Positions 25,858 to 35,262 of a stretch of 64,000 nt of DNA are shown here, in pieces. A program made the position numbers and the translations under genes. This DNA comes from Sporosarcina sp. P33 (lineage in GTDB: Bacteria > Bacillota > Bacilli > Bacillales_A > Planococcaceae): contig NZ_CP015027.1 in NCBI RefSeq assembly GCF_002077155.1, positions 434,001 to 498,000 of the forward strand, written 5' to 3'. The notes below the pieces were generated by a model that searched no databases, had not been told where the DNA came from, and worked only from the letters and a program-made list of their open reading frames with translations. Position 1 is the first letter of the stretch. The number at the start of each line of letters is the position of its first letter.

Positions 25858-27219
25858 TTATTTCACCTCTGATTCTTGAATCCCCAACTCTTTCAATAAT
25901 TTCTTACGCTCTTCTTCCACATTGAAATCAGCAGGTTGTTCATATGTTTTCTTTTTATTGTCACGCTTGGAAAACCATTCAGGAACTTTTTCCTCACGGG
26001 TTGTTTTTCGTTTTGCAGGTGCTGGCTTTTTCCCTTCTTTAAGCCACTTCATATATTGATCATGCTCTTTTCTCGAAAGTTCAAGGGCTGTTTTCGCATC
26101 TTTTACTTGTTTATTTGCCCAGTGAGAAGCAATTCTCTCCACAAAACTGTTGGTGATTTTCCCGTCATTGCGGATCATCACATATTGGAGCAGCACATTT
26201 ACTACGCCTACCGGGAATTTATGCAAGTTGATCAATCGTTCGGCAAGCTGAACGTCTACAAGGAAAGGCTCTTTGCCGCTGACTTTCCGCAGCATATCTT
26301 TAGGCGGTGTATGTTCTAAATAATACAGCAGTTCTTCATCACGGCTCATATGTTCTTTTGGCTCTTCCGCCGGTGCAGCATTAGTGAAAACAGGCTGCAG
26401 CTTAGGCGGTTCTGTCGAAGTATTCATTTTGTAAAAATCCAATGCTGCCTTCCGAACTCTTTCTTCGGTCAGCTGATGGTTCTCATCTATAGAAAGCATA
26501 ATGACTTTTTGCATATCCAGCGCGCTTAATGAATACAGGAAAGCCAGCATAGCAATCATTTCCCGAGAAATACTCCGCAACGAAGCTTTCGGAATCATTT
26601 GATCTGAAAGACCGCTGTAAAATAACTCAAAGTTAAATTCCGATTGATAAAATGGAATGCCGGGCGGCTCTGTTTTCCCTTGAAACTGCATTCCGGCGGT
26701 CATTTCCATCGCCTGATCCCCTCTTGCCGGCTGAAATACATCCAAAAATGTACGTGAAATATCCTGATATTCTTCCATTGGCATTGGTTCCTCGAGAAAA
26801 CGGTTCCGCAACTGGCGGTATGGATGCTCGCCTATTTTACTGAATAAAAATGTAGACAGGAGCGGATCATTGAAAAATGAATGCGCGTCAAGCGGCGGCA
26901 GTAATTCATAGACAAATGAGCGCTTTTCCAGCTCTATTTTTTTCTTATAGGTGCGCAATAATCCGATCGCTTCCAATGAAATCCGTGCTTCAAAAATCGC
27001 TTGAAGCGGAAAAGAAGACATATTCATTAGATAATAATGGTTGTGCTCTTGCGGTTCTCTGCTTTCCGCATCTGACCAGAGCGTCATGAATAAACTGACC
27101 GCCTCAGGTCCGATGAGCGGCTGATAGAATAATGTAAGCATCTGCCGGTCATATGTGGAAAAAGGGTGCGCTAATCTTACTTCGAAGGAATCGACAGGCT
27201 GCAACTCTGTATAAAGCAT
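25858..27219 (-). CDS. dnaB: Replication initiation and membrane attachment protein DnaB
   Basis: A 453-residue Bacillales-specific DnaB/DnaD-superfamily initiator (not the E. coli helicase). It acts with DnaD and DnaI in helicase loading at oriC and at restart sites. The N-terminal winged-helix region (about 1-120), the DDBH2 region around DEELLYYLEHTPPKDMLR and YVMIRNDGKI (about 290-370), and a basic C-terminal tail are visible. GGGGAGG lies 11 bases ahead of the ATG. It is the middle gene of nrdR-dnaB-dnaI, the same order as in B. subtilis. Confidence 0.93.
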   Translation of the reverse strand: MLYTELQPVDSFEVRLAHPFSTYDRQMLTLFYQPLIGPEAVSLFMTLWSDAESREPQEHNHYYLMNMSSFPLQAIFEARISLEAIGLLRTYKKKIELEKRSFVYELLPPLDAHSFFNDPLLSTFLFSKIGEHPYRQLRNRFLEEPMPMEEYQDISRTFLDVFQPARGDQAMEMTAGMQFQGKTEPPGIPFYQSEFNFELFYSGLSDQMIPKASLRSISREMIAMLAFLYSLSALDMQKVIMLSIDENHQLTEERVRKAALDFYKMNTSTEPPKLQPVFTNAAPAEEPKEHMSRDEELLYYLEHTPPKDMLRKVSGKEPFLVDVQLAERLINLHKFPVGVVNVLLQYVMIRNDGKITNSFVERIASHWANKQVKDAKTALELSRKEHDQYMKWLKEGKKPAPAKRKTTREEKVPEWFSKRDNKKKTYEQPADFNVEEERKKLLKELGIQESEVK

Positions 27220-27251
27220 TTGAACAATCGCCTCCCCTTCTGGTCAAACAT

Positions 27252-27719
27252 TTACTCTTCATGATCTTTTCTGTTCTGCAGCTGCTGCAGTTCATCTATA
27301 AAGACGGTGATGTCTTTGTAATGCCGATAGACGGAAGCAAAGCGCACATAAGCAACTTCATCGACATCCACTAAACGTTCCATTACCATCTCTCCGACTT
27401 GTTCGGAGTCTATTTCAACATTTCCCGAGCTTCTCAGTTCTTTTTCAATAGAAGTGACAATATCTTTTAGTTCTTCAATCGGAACTGCACGTTTTTCACA
27501 GGCCCGGATCAAGCCCCGCAATAATTTTTCGCCGCTGAATTCTTCCCGTGTCTTATCCTTCTTCACGACGACTAATGGAGAATGTTCTACTTTTTCAAAT
27601 GTCGTGAAACGAAAAGTACATTTCTCACATTCACGTCTTCTTCGAATGGAACGGTTTTCTTCGGCCGGCCGTGAATCGATTACACGTGTTCCGTTGTAGT
27701 GACAAGCTGGACATAACAT
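27252..27719 (-). CDS. nrdR: Transcriptional repressor NrdR
   Basis: A 155-residue nucleotide-sensing repressor of ribonucleotide reductase genes. The N-terminal zinc ribbon CPAC...CEKC (C3, C6 and a pair about 25 residues later) is followed by an ATP-cone domain ([17 protein letters not shown] onward). I chose the ATG preceded by GGAGG that yields MLCPACHYN; the upstream part of the longer frame overlaps the promoter. It is first in nrdR-dnaB-dnaI. No nrd genes are in this window, so its targets lie elsewhere. Confidence 0.95.
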   Translation of the reverse strand: MLCPACHYNGTRVIDSRPAEENRSIRRRRECEKCTFRFTTFEKVEHSPLVVVKKDKTREEFSGEKLLRGLIRACEKRAVPIEELKDIVTSIEKELRSSGNVEIDSEQVGEMVMERLVDVDEVAYVRFASVYRHYKDITVFIDELQQLQNRKDHEE

Positions 27720-27753
27720 AGTTAGTTCCTCCGCATATTCATTAGTACTTTTC

Positions 27754-27781
27754 ATTATAACAGAAACTGTCCATACAACAA
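27754..27781 (-). promoter_or_regulatory. Promoter of nrdR-dnaB-dnaI
   Basis: TTGTTG, 16 bases, TATAAT with an extended TG-T ahead of the -10, on the minus strand. Confidence 0.6.
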
Positions 27782-27793
27782 CAAGCGGACATA

Positions 27794-27824
27794 GAAAAGC
27801 ACTCCACCCTGTAGGATGAAGTGC
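27794..27824 (-). terminator. Terminator of gapB
   Basis: GCACTTCATCCT pairs with its near-complement around a short loop and runs into TTTTC on the minus strand. Confidence 0.75.
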
Positions 27825-27836
27825 CGGAATCACTCA

Positions 27837-28859
27837 TTAAGAAGTTACTTTGTCTGCTAAAGCAGCAGCCACTTTTTTTGCTAATTCCACTACGCGTGCG
27901 GAATAGCCCCATTCGTTGTCGTACCAAGCAAGTACTTTGATTTTACGGTCGCCCATGACTATTGTTGAAAGTCCGTCAAGTGTGGCAGATTCTGTTGTCG
28001 TGTTGAAGTCGATCGATACAAGCGGTTCTGTAGTGAAACGAAGGATGCCGTTCATTGATCCTTCAGCTGCTTTACGGAAAGCGTTGTTTACTTCTTCAAC
28101 CGTTACATCTTTTTCCACGTCCACTACCAGGTCAACAAGAGAAACGTTCGGTGTCGGGATACGCAATGCCAGACCATGAATCTTTCCTTCTAATTCAGGC
28201 AATACAAGAGACAAAGCTTTTGCTGCTCCTGTAGAAGTAGGAATGATGGATTCTCCGCAAGAACGCGCGCGGCGTAAATCTTTATGCGGATTATCAAGGT
28301 TCTTCTGGTCATTTGTATAAGCATGGACAGTCGTCATCAGGCCGTTCACAATACCGAATTCATCATTCAATACTTTTGCGACCGGTGCCAGACAGTTTGT
28401 CGTACAGCTTGCATTAGAAATAACGCTGTGTTTTTCAATGTCCAGTTTATCATCGTTAACGCCGATCACTACTGTCACATCTTCATCTTTGCCCGGTGCA
28501 GTCAAGATGACTTTCTTCGCACCCGAATCTAAATGAAGCGCCGCTTTATCACGTGAATTGAATACGCCTGTTGATTCGATGACAATATCTACACCAAGTT
28601 CTTTCCAAGGCAGTTTTGAAGGGTCGCGCTCTGTAACGAGTTGTACACGTTTACCGTCTACAATAATTGCGTTTTCTTCTGCCTGAATGTCACCATCGAA
28701 AATACCGTGTGTTGAATCATATTTTAAGAGATGTGCTATTGTTTCTGCGGGATATGTCGCATTTACAGCAACTAAATTAACATCGTCTTCCTTAATGATC
28801 TGGCGGAACACCATACGTCCAATACGTCCGAGTCCGTTAATTGCAATATTAGTAGTCAT
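27837..28859 (-). CDS. gapB: Glyceraldehyde-3-phosphate dehydrogenase, gluconeogenic GapB type
   Basis: A 340-residue GAPDH. The NAD(P) motif INGLGRIGRM is at the N-terminus and the catalytic cysteine sits in SNASCTTNCLAP (about 150-161). Sequence features such as the TYPAETIAHLLKYDSTHG segment and its location next to nrdR-dnaB match GapB, the NADP-preferring enzyme used in gluconeogenesis in B. subtilis, rather than glycolytic GapA. GGAGG precedes the ATG. Its promoter carries two sites fitting the CcpN consensus, which supports repression under glycolytic conditions. The speD gene that accompanies gapB in B. subtilis is missing here. Confidence 0.92.
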   Translation of the reverse strand: MTTNIAINGLGRIGRMVFRQIIKEDDVNLVAVNATYPAETIAHLLKYDSTHGIFDGDIQAEENAIIVDGKRVQLVTERDPSKLPWKELGVDIVIESTGVFNSRDKAALHLDSGAKKVILTAPGKDEDVTVVIGVNDDKLDIEKHSVISNASCTTNCLAPVAKVLNDEFGIVNGLMTTVHAYTNDQKNLDNPHKDLRRARSCGESIIPTSTGAAKALSLVLPELEGKIHGLALRIPTPNVSLVDLVVDVEKDVTVEEVNNAFRKAAEGSMNGILRFTTEPLVSIDFNTTTESATLDGLSTIVMGDRKIKVLAWYDNEWGYSARVVELAKKVAAALADKVTS

Positions 28860-28879
28860 GAAAGGGATCCTCCTGCATG

Positions 28880-28922
28880 TATGTTATACTTATTATCTTT
28901 AATCGTTCATTAGTATAACACA
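28880..28922 (-). promoter_or_regulatory. CcpN-type operator pair at the gapB promoter
   Basis: TATGTTATACT (28880-28890, plus strand) and TGTGTTATACT (28912-28922, minus strand) both fit TRTGHYATAYW, the consensus I recall for the gluconeogenesis repressor CcpN, in inverted orientation 21 bases apart. The second overlaps the -10. Confidence 0.7.
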
Positions 28923-28939
28923 TTTTATCATTAAGCCAA
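28912..28939 (-). promoter_or_regulatory. Promoter of gapB
   Basis: TTGGCT, 16 bases, TATACT on the minus strand. Confidence 0.65.
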
Positions 28940-28981
28940 CACTAATACACAATTTATTCATAAATTATTTGCAGAAAATAA

Positions 28982-29581
28982 TTATCGGGGCATAGCTTGC
29001 CAGTCATCAAGGATTTTTTCCAGCTGGATTCGCGACTCTTCAACCGTTCCGTTGTTATAAATAACTTTGTCAGCCCCTTGTTCCTTACTGCGCATGTCAA
29101 GCTGCGAAGCAATTCTTGCGTCCGCTTCCGCTTCAGTCAGTCCGTTGCGTGCCATCAGGCGCTGCTTTTGCTGTTCTTTTGTCACAGAAACGACGAGAAT
29201 TTTCTCGACGTAGTCATACAATTTGCTTTCAAAGAGTAACGGGATGTCCATAATGACGGTTTGAAAGCCTTGCTTCAGGTAGTCCTCTTTCTGACTGACC
29301 ATTCTGCCTCTGATCGCCGGATGCATTAATTCGTTCAACTGTTTGCGTTTTTCTTCGTCACCAAAGACAATGGCGCCAAGCTGCTCTCTGTTAAGCGTTC
29401 CGTCTTGATGCAGCACATGTTTGCCGAACGCCTGCGCAATCTGATCAAGAAGCGGGCTGCCCGGCTCTACCACTTCTCTGGCAATTACATCTGCGTCTAC
29501 AATAGGGTAACCTTTTTCGCGAAGCATATTTGCCACCGTACTTTTTCCGCTTGCAATACTGCCCGTCAACCCGATGATCAT
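28982..29581 (-). CDS. coaE: Dephospho-CoA kinase
   Basis: A 199-residue P-loop kinase catalysing the last step of coenzyme A synthesis (dephospho-CoA plus ATP). The Walker A is GLTGSIASGKST (about 4-15), followed by the family segment DADVIAREVV and a lid region with KEQQKQRLMARNGL. The start is the ATG eight bases beyond AAGGAG; a GTG three codons earlier abuts that site. It closes a polA-mutM-coaE unit, with about a dozen bases between mutM and coaE. Confidence 0.95.
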   Translation of the reverse strand: MIIGLTGSIASGKSTVANMLREKGYPIVDADVIAREVVEPGSPLLDQIAQAFGKHVLHQDGTLNREQLGAIVFGDEEKRKQLNELMHPAIRGRMVSQKEDYLKQGFQTVIMDIPLLFESKLYDYVEKILVVSVTKEQQKQRLMARNGLTEAEADARIASQLDMRSKEQGADKVIYNNGTVEESRIQLEKILDDWQAMPR

Positions 29582-29593
29582 ACCTACCACTCC

Positions 29594-30466
29594 TTATTTT
29601 TGGCAAGCAGGGCAATAGACAGATGTCCTGCCCGCAATCTGCCTGCTCTTTGTCGGCTTACCGCAGACAGTACAGATCTTTTTTCCATACATATGCAATC
29701 GGTCTTGCATCGTTCCCGCATTGCCGTTGACCGAACGGTAATCTGATATCGTACTGCCTCCCGCATCAATGCTCTCCTGCAGCACGCGCACGATTTCTTC
29801 AAATAGCAGGATTTTCCGCTTTCTGCTGATTCGTTCTGCCGCTCGCCCCGGATGAATTTTCATATGGAATAAAGCTTCCGTCGCATAGATATTGCCGCAG
29901 CCTGAAATAACTTTTCCGTCCATAATCACTTCTTTAATTGGCTTCTTTTTATATTTCGGCGATTCTGCCATAGACAGAAAATGTTCCAGCGCCTCTTCGG
30001 CAAACGGTTCCGGCGCCATATCCAGCAACGGCGGAAAATCTTCTTCTGACTGTAAAAGACGCATCTCGCCAAATCTGCGTATGTCCGAATAGACGAGCAG
30101 ACCGCCGTCTTCCATCTCCAAAAAAATATGGGCATGTTTACGAAACTTGTCTTCTGTAATGTCATCGGGAGAATTGACGACGAACCACGCGCCCGTCATG
30201 CCTAAATGGCTGACGAGCAAATGCGGACGGCTGTCTTTCAATAAATGAAAATAAATATATTTACTGCGCCGGACAATCTTCTCGATGTGCATCTGCTCCA
30301 TCCCCTGAAGAAAGTCCTCCACTGTTTTGCCTTTAATGATTGTTTCTTTTCCTGCTAATTTTGACGTCACAACGGTATCCGAGACTGAAAGCTGTTTGAC
30401 CGTCCGTCCTTCCACAAGCGGTGCGAGATCCCGCACCACTCCTTCTACTTCCGGCAGTTCCGGCAT
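29594..30466 (-). CDS. mutM: Formamidopyrimidine-DNA glycosylase (MutM/Fpg)
   Basis: A 290-residue bifunctional glycosylase/AP lyase that removes 8-oxoguanine and other oxidised purines. The N-terminus after Met is PELPEVE, with the catalytic proline and glutamate. The H2TH region and the C-terminal zinc finger (CTVCGKPTKS...YCPACQK) are present. Choosing the ATG that gives MPELPEVE is decisive, since the proline must be N-terminal; the longer frame overlaps polA. The ribosome site (GAGTGG) is modest, so coupling to polA translation, which ends ten bases upstream, is likely. Confidence 0.96.
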   Translation of the reverse strand: MPELPEVEGVVRDLAPLVEGRTVKQLSVSDTVVTSKLAGKETIIKGKTVEDFLQGMEQMHIEKIVRRSKYIYFHLLKDSRPHLLVSHLGMTGAWFVVNSPDDITEDKFRKHAHIFLEMEDGGLLVYSDIRRFGEMRLLQSEEDFPPLLDMAPEPFAEEALEHFLSMAESPKYKKKPIKEVIMDGKVISGCGNIYATEALFHMKIHPGRAAERISRKRKILLFEEIVRVLQESIDAGGSTISDYRSVNGNAGTMQDRLHMYGKKICTVCGKPTKSRQIAGRTSVYCPACQK

Positions 30467-30476
30467 GAATATCCAC

Positions 30477-33101
30477 TCACTTTGTTTCGTACCAGGACTT
30501 GCCATAATTCCAATCGACTTTCAATGGAACGTCCAGTTGAATCGTCTGCTCCATGACTTCCGGTACGATTTCTTTTAACTTCTCCAGTTCTTCCATAGGC
30601 GCTTCAAAAATCAGCTCATCATGCACTTGCAGCAGCATACGGGCCTGCAAATTTTCTTCTTCAAGTCGTGCATCCATATCAATCATTGCCTGTTTAATGA
30701 TATCTGCAGCTGTCCCCTGAATCGGTGTGTTCATGGCAGTGCGCTCCGCAAATCCGCGCAAATTGAAATTGGAGCTTGTGATATCAGGCAAATAACGGCG
30801 GCGCTTCAGCAGAGTCGTTACATACCCTTTTTGTTTTGCATCAGTAATACTGTTATCCATATATTGCTTTACGCCCGGGAAGCTTGCCAAATACGTGTCA
30901 ATGAATTCCCCTGCTTCTTTGCGCGTAATATTTAAACTTTGTGATAATCCATAGTCGCTGATTCCATAAACAATTCCAAAGTTGACCGCTTTTGCCGCAC
31001 GCCTCATATTCCCGTCCACTTCGTCTTCTTTGACGCCAAATACATCCATCGCCGTTTTCGTATGAATATCTGCGCCTTGACGGAACGCTTCGATTAACTT
31101 TTCGTCCTGTGAAATATGCGCAAGCACACGCAATTCGATTTGCGAGTAATCCGCCGCGAACATAATCCAGTCTTTTTCAGACGGTATGAACGCCGCGCGT
31201 ATTTTTCTTCCTTCTTCCAAACGGATCGGGATATTTTGCAAGTTGGGATTGATGGAACTCAATCTTCCTGTCTGAGTCAGCGCCTGCTGGAACCGGGTAT
31301 GAATTTTTCCGTCTTCATGAATTTCTTTCGTCAGACCTTCGATATATGTGGAATTCAATTTTCCGAGCTGCCGATATAATAAAATATGCTGGATAATTTC
31401 ATGTTCACTTTCAAGCTTCTCGAGCACATCGGCAGCTGTGGAGTAACCTGTTTTCGTTTTCTTGATCGGTGTCAGGCCGATTTTTTCAAATAATATAACA
31501 CCCAATTGCTTAGGTGAATTAATATTAAACTTCTCGCCCGCCATTTCATAAATCGTTTTCTCAATGACTGCCAGACGTTCTGATAACTCTTCACCAATTG
31601 AGCGCAATACATCCACATCTGTTCTGACGCCCGTCACTTCCATTTTTCCAAGTATCTTTGCCAATGGCAGTTCGAGATCATGGAATAAGTCCCGCTGCTC
31701 ATTATCCTCTAATTGTTTTGTAATGACCGGATACAGCTCCCAGACGGCATGCGCTTTTCTTGCCGTATGATTGGCCAGTTGTTCCGCTGCCGGCAATGAA
31801 CGTTTAGCTCCTTTGCCGTAGACTGTTTCATCATTTTCAACGCCATGATAGCCGAATGACCGTGCGATCTCAGATACTTCATTTGTCGAGAATGAAGGAT
31901 TGACGATGTACGCAGCCAGCATCAAATCAAAGTCTATGCCAGCAAGCTCTAGGCCGAGCCGCGCAATTGCCGCATAGGCAGACTTGGAATCAGAGACATA
32001 TTTACGGGTCCCGTGATCTTCAATCCACTTTTTAAAGACGCCGGAAGAAGCAGCCAGCTCCGTCGAAATAAAATACGTCTGCTCGTCATTCGACAGGCCG
32101 ATGCCTAAAACGTCTCCAGACAAATAGTTTTCTCCATCGATTTCCACATGCAGCGCCATTGTGTCTGTTAACATATCCGAAGTGATTTCTTCCACGTGGT
32201 GAACGCCAATTTCTTCCAGCGGCTCAACTTCGACAGGCGCATCCATTTTTTCAAGCAAGGATTTGAATTGCAGCTCTTTGTATAACTGAATGACTTCCTC
32301 TTCATTTCGTCCTGCATAATCGAGTTCCTGCAGCGATACGGTAATCGGCGCGTCCACTTCAATCGTTGCAAGCTCTTTACTCATAAATGCCTGCTCTTTA
32401 TTATTCACTAAGTTTTCCTTCATTTTCTTTGCGGTAATTTGATCGATCGATTCATAGACGTTTTCTACAGAACCGTACTCTTTCAGCAGCTTCAGCGCAG
32501 TTTTTTCTCCGATTCCCGGCACACCTGGAATATTATCGGATGCATCACCCATCAGACCTTTCATGTCGATAATCTGCAAAGGGGCAATGCCGTACTTTTC
32601 TTCGATATGTGCAGGCGTGTAGATTTCGAGATCGGTAATTCCTTTTCTCGTAATGCATACGGTCGTATGTTCATTTGATAATTGTGTTAAATCCTTATCA
32701 CCTGAAATAACGACAACTTCCGCTTTGGCTTCACTGCATTCTTTGCTTAGTGTTCCGATGATGTCATCCGCTTCGTAGCGGTCGAGTTCATACTGTTCAA
32801 TGCCAAATGCTTCAATCAGCTTACGGATGTATGGGAATTGTTCTGACAGCTCAGGCGGGGTCTTTTGGCGGCCCCCTTTGTATTCGGTGTACGTGCTGTG
32901 GCGGAACGTCGTTTTCCCGGCATCCCAGGCTACCAGCATATGCGTCGGTTTTTCTTTCTCCAGAATCATTTCAAGCATCATAGTAAAACCATATACCGCA
33001 TTTGTGTGAATCCCTTTTTCATTCGTCAATAAAGGCAGCGCGAAAAACGCACGGTACGCTAAGCTGTTTCCATCCAATAAGAGCACTTTCTTTTTCGTCA
33101 A
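30477..33101 (-). CDS. polA: DNA polymerase I
   Basis: An 874-residue repair and Okazaki-fragment-processing polymerase. It has an N-terminal 5'-3' exonuclease (about 1-290; DGNSLAYRAFFAL, DASDNIPGVPGIGEKTA), a central 3'-5' exonuclease fold that is degenerate (HVEIDGEN where active enzymes have DTET), and a C-terminal polymerase domain with DYSQIELRVLAHIS (motif A, about 650-663) and QVHDELIFE (motif C). Loss of proofreading residues is usual in Bacillus PolA. The start is a TTG giving MTKKKVLLLDGNS, behind AAGGAG; a GTG four codons earlier overlaps the site. Confidence 0.95.
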   Translation of the reverse strand: MTKKKVLLLDGNSLAYRAFFALPLLTNEKGIHTNAVYGFTMMLEMILEKEKPTHMLVAWDAGKTTFRHSTYTEYKGGRQKTPPELSEQFPYIRKLIEAFGIEQYELDRYEADDIIGTLSKECSEAKAEVVVISGDKDLTQLSNEHTTVCITRKGITDLEIYTPAHIEEKYGIAPLQIIDMKGLMGDASDNIPGVPGIGEKTALKLLKEYGSVENVYESIDQITAKKMKENLVNNKEQAFMSKELATIEVDAPITVSLQELDYAGRNEEEVIQLYKELQFKSLLEKMDAPVEVEPLEEIGVHHVEEITSDMLTDTMALHVEIDGENYLSGDVLGIGLSNDEQTYFISTELAASSGVFKKWIEDHGTRKYVSDSKSAYAAIARLGLELAGIDFDLMLAAYIVNPSFSTNEVSEIARSFGYHGVENDETVYGKGAKRSLPAAEQLANHTARKAHAVWELYPVITKQLEDNEQRDLFHDLELPLAKILGKMEVTGVRTDVDVLRSIGEELSERLAVIEKTIYEMAGEKFNINSPKQLGVILFEKIGLTPIKKTKTGYSTAADVLEKLESEHEIIQHILLYRQLGKLNSTYIEGLTKEIHEDGKIHTRFQQALTQTGRLSSINPNLQNIPIRLEEGRKIRAAFIPSEKDWIMFAADYSQIELRVLAHISQDEKLIEAFRQGADIHTKTAMDVFGVKEDEVDGNMRRAAKAVNFGIVYGISDYGLSQSLNITRKEAGEFIDTYLASFPGVKQYMDNSITDAKQKGYVTTLLKRRRYLPDITSSNFNLRGFAERTAMNTPIQGTAADIIKQAMIDMDARLEEENLQARMLLQVHDELIFEAPMEELEKLKEIVPEVMEQTIQLDVPLKVDWNYGKSWYETK

Positions 33102-33132
33102 AATCCATCCCACTCCTTCGTATTCATCGCTA

Positions 33133-33193
33133 ATAAAAAAACGTCATTTTCATCTAGTTTACCACGTTGGCAACTGTAAATGAAAATGACGCA
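33133..33193 (-). terminator. Terminator of phoR-hflKC region
   Basis: CGTCATTTTCAT and its exact complement flank a 28-base loop and are followed on the minus strand by TTTTTTT. Confidence 0.8.
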
Positions 33194-33199
33194 CTTATG

Positions 33200-34228
33200 T
33201 TACTGTGTATTGCCCGTTAACAGCTTGGCATATGGTGAATCTGCCGGCAGAATGATCATCGTTTCGTCATCTACGACTTTCGAGTACGATTGAAGTGTTC
33301 TGTACAGTTTGTAAAACTCCGGGTCTTTAGAAAATGCATTATTATAAATTTTTGCAGCTTCGGCTTCACCCTGTGCCGTTACAACCGCCGCTTCTCTCTT
33401 TGCTTTCGCAAGCATTTCCTGAACTTCCCGGTCTGTTTCTGCTTCAATTTTCTGCTTTTCCGCATCGCCTTCTGACAGATACGACTGAGCAGTGGACTCA
33501 CGCTCCGAAATCATCCGCGTGTAAATGGATTGTTCGTTTTCTTCAGGCAAGTCAATACGCTTCATGCGCACATCGACTACTTCAATCCCGAAGTTTCCTT
33601 CTTCCAAAAACTTATTTACTTTTTCCGTCACATTATCGTTCAAGCTACCACGGGAAGAGTCTTCGTCATTGACGACATTCACGTAATCAAGCCGCCCCAT
33701 CTCATTGCGGACAACCGAATAGATGAACTCTTCCATTCTCGCTTCTGCATTCACGATATTCCTAGCGTTGGCAATCATTTTAGCGGGGTCCGTAATATGC
33801 CATACCGCATAGTTATCGATAATAATCCGCTTCTTGTCTTTCGTATTGATTTCTGCTTCCGAGACATTGTATGTCATTTGATTTTTCGGCAGTGAAGAAA
33901 CACTTTGAATGAATGGTATTTTCATATTGATACCCGGCTCCTGCACAATTCTTGTAATTTCACCGAATTGACGGATGATCCGGTACTCATTCTCTTTGAC
34001 GATGAATAAGTTGGACAGCAGAATGGCCAATAGGGCAAAGATCGCTGTCAGCGTGATAATTAACTTCGTATGGCGTTTAATATCCGCCGCCTTTTTCGGT
34101 CTCATTGGCGTGACTTTTGAGTCCGGCCCGGTTTCTGCCGGCTTTTGCACTTTTTTCTTTTGATCCGTTTCGCTCATTTTCTTTAACGCATCTTCTATTT
34201 TCTTGAAGGGGTTCTGTTCGTTGCTCAT
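33200..34228 (-). CDS. hflC: Membrane protease modulator HflC (SPFH family)
   Basis: A 342-residue SPFH/prohibitin-family protein. A lysine-rich cytoplasmic N-terminus of about 50 residues is followed by one membrane helix (about 53-73), the SPFH domain (about 75-250) and a coiled coil rich in E, A and K (about 245-295, including AEKQIKIEAETDREV-like heptads). HflC with HflK forms a large cage around the FtsH protease and restrains its attack on membrane proteins. Its ATG overlaps the hflK stop codon (ATGA) with AAAGGAGGG inside the end of hflK. B. subtilis has no hflKC between polA and phoR, so this is an addition to the conserved order. Confidence 0.9.
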   Translation of the reverse strand: MSNEQNPFKKIEDALKKMSETDQKKKVQKPAETGPDSKVTPMRPKKAADIKRHTKLIITLTAIFALLAILLSNLFIVKENEYRIIRQFGEITRIVQEPGINMKIPFIQSVSSLPKNQMTYNVSEAEINTKDKKRIIIDNYAVWHITDPAKMIANARNIVNAEARMEEFIYSVVRNEMGRLDYVNVVNDEDSSRGSLNDNVTEKVNKFLEEGNFGIEVVDVRMKRIDLPEENEQSIYTRMISERESTAQSYLSEGDAEKQKIEAETDREVQEMLAKAKREAAVVTAQGEAEAAKIYNNAFSKDPEFYKLYRTLQSYSKVVDDETMIILPADSPYAKLLTGNTQ

Positions 34229-35202
34229 GAAGCTTTCCCTCCTTTCGCGGCTGACTTATCCGTTTCTTCCGATTCGCCTGCCTGCGTTTTCTGCAGCTGC
34301 TGGAGCGGCAAATACTTCATCGTCTCGCCGCTGTCATTCATAATATAAAGATTGGCTTTTGGCAGCACTTGTTCAAGTGTTTCCAAAATCAGACGTTCCC
34401 TTGTGATTTCTTTGTTCTTTGCGTATTCATTATACAGATCACTGAATACCGCAACATCTCCGCGGGCCTGCTCAATACGTGCTGTCTTTTTCCCCTGAGC
34501 CTGGGATTTAATTGCGTCCCGTTCACCGATTGCTTCTTTCGTGCGCTTGTTCTCGTATTTCTTTGCTTCGTTAATTTTCGTATTTTTTGTTTCACGCGCA
34601 TCTGTAACAGCAGTAAACGCTGCACGCACTTCGGCATTCGGCAGTTCCACGTCCTGAAGCTTGACACCCTGCACAGCGATACCGATATCATATTTCTTTA
34701 CTAAACTTGTTAATAGGTCGCGTGTCTTCGCTTCAATCTCCGCCTTGCCGTCTGTCAGTGCGGCATCAATGGTAGAGCTTCCAATGATGGATCGAATGGA
34801 AGCGGATGCGGCGTCGCGTAATATTTCAATTGGTTCTTCCGCATTGAATAAGTATTTCTTCGGATCCACAATACGCCATTGGACTGTCAGATCGGTCAGG
34901 ACAATATATTCGTCACCTGTGATCATCTTCGTTTCTTTATCGACAATCTCCCCCGACTTATCTTGCTTGTAACCGAAGTGTATACTGTACGTTTCCTTTG
35001 ATAAAATTTCTGCCCGCTGAATTGGCCACGGCAGTTTGAAATGAAGACCTGAGTCGGTAATTGGTGCCCCGGCCTGCCCAAATGAAATGACGACAGCCTG
35101 TTCAGATTCGTCCACGGTATACCACGTAGTAAATACGATCAATAAAAGCAATAGTCCCGTGACCGCTAAACCGAGTGACACTAAGATTCTTTTTGTGCCC
35201 AT
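34225..35202 (-). CDS. hflK: FtsH protease modulator HflK (SPFH family)
   Basis: A 325-residue SPFH protein with a single N-terminal membrane helix (about 7-28), the SPFH domain (about 30-215) and a C-terminal helical region (about 215-300) that ends in a lysine/glutamate-rich tail. It forms the HflKC complex with the following gene, at a four-base overlap. It lacks the long glycine-rich N-terminal extension of E. coli HflK. GGGAGG precedes the ATG. A promoter of sigma-W shape lies in the 75 bases after phoR, so it may be induced by envelope stress independently of phoPR. Confidence 0.9.
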   Translation of the reverse strand: MGTKRILVSLGLAVTGLLLLLIVFTTWYTVDESEQAVVISFGQAGAPITDSGLHFKLPWPIQRAEILSKETYSIHFGYKQDKSGEIVDKETKMITGDEYIVLTDLTVQWRIVDPKKYLFNAEEPIEILRDAASASIRSIIGSSTIDAALTDGKAEIEAKTRDLLTSLVKKYDIGIAVQGVKLQDVELPNAEVRAAFTAVTDARETKNTKINEAKKYENKRTKEAIGERDAIKSQAQGKKTARIEQARGDVAVFSDLYNEYAKNKEITRERLILETLEQVLPKANLYIMNDSGETMKYLPLQQLQKTQAGESEETDKSAAKGGKAS

Positions 35203-35235
35203 ATCTGTTCCTCCCTTTTCTATGTATGACTACTG

Positions 35236-35262
35236 TACGGAACAACAGACCAGTAAGTTTCA
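35236..35262 (-). promoter_or_regulatory. Sigma-W-type promoter of hflKC
   Basis: The minus strand reads TGAAAC, 17 bases, CGTA: the same elements and spacing as the promoters of ysdB and sppA in this window. The predicted start site is about 27 bases before the hflK ATG. Confidence 0.7.
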
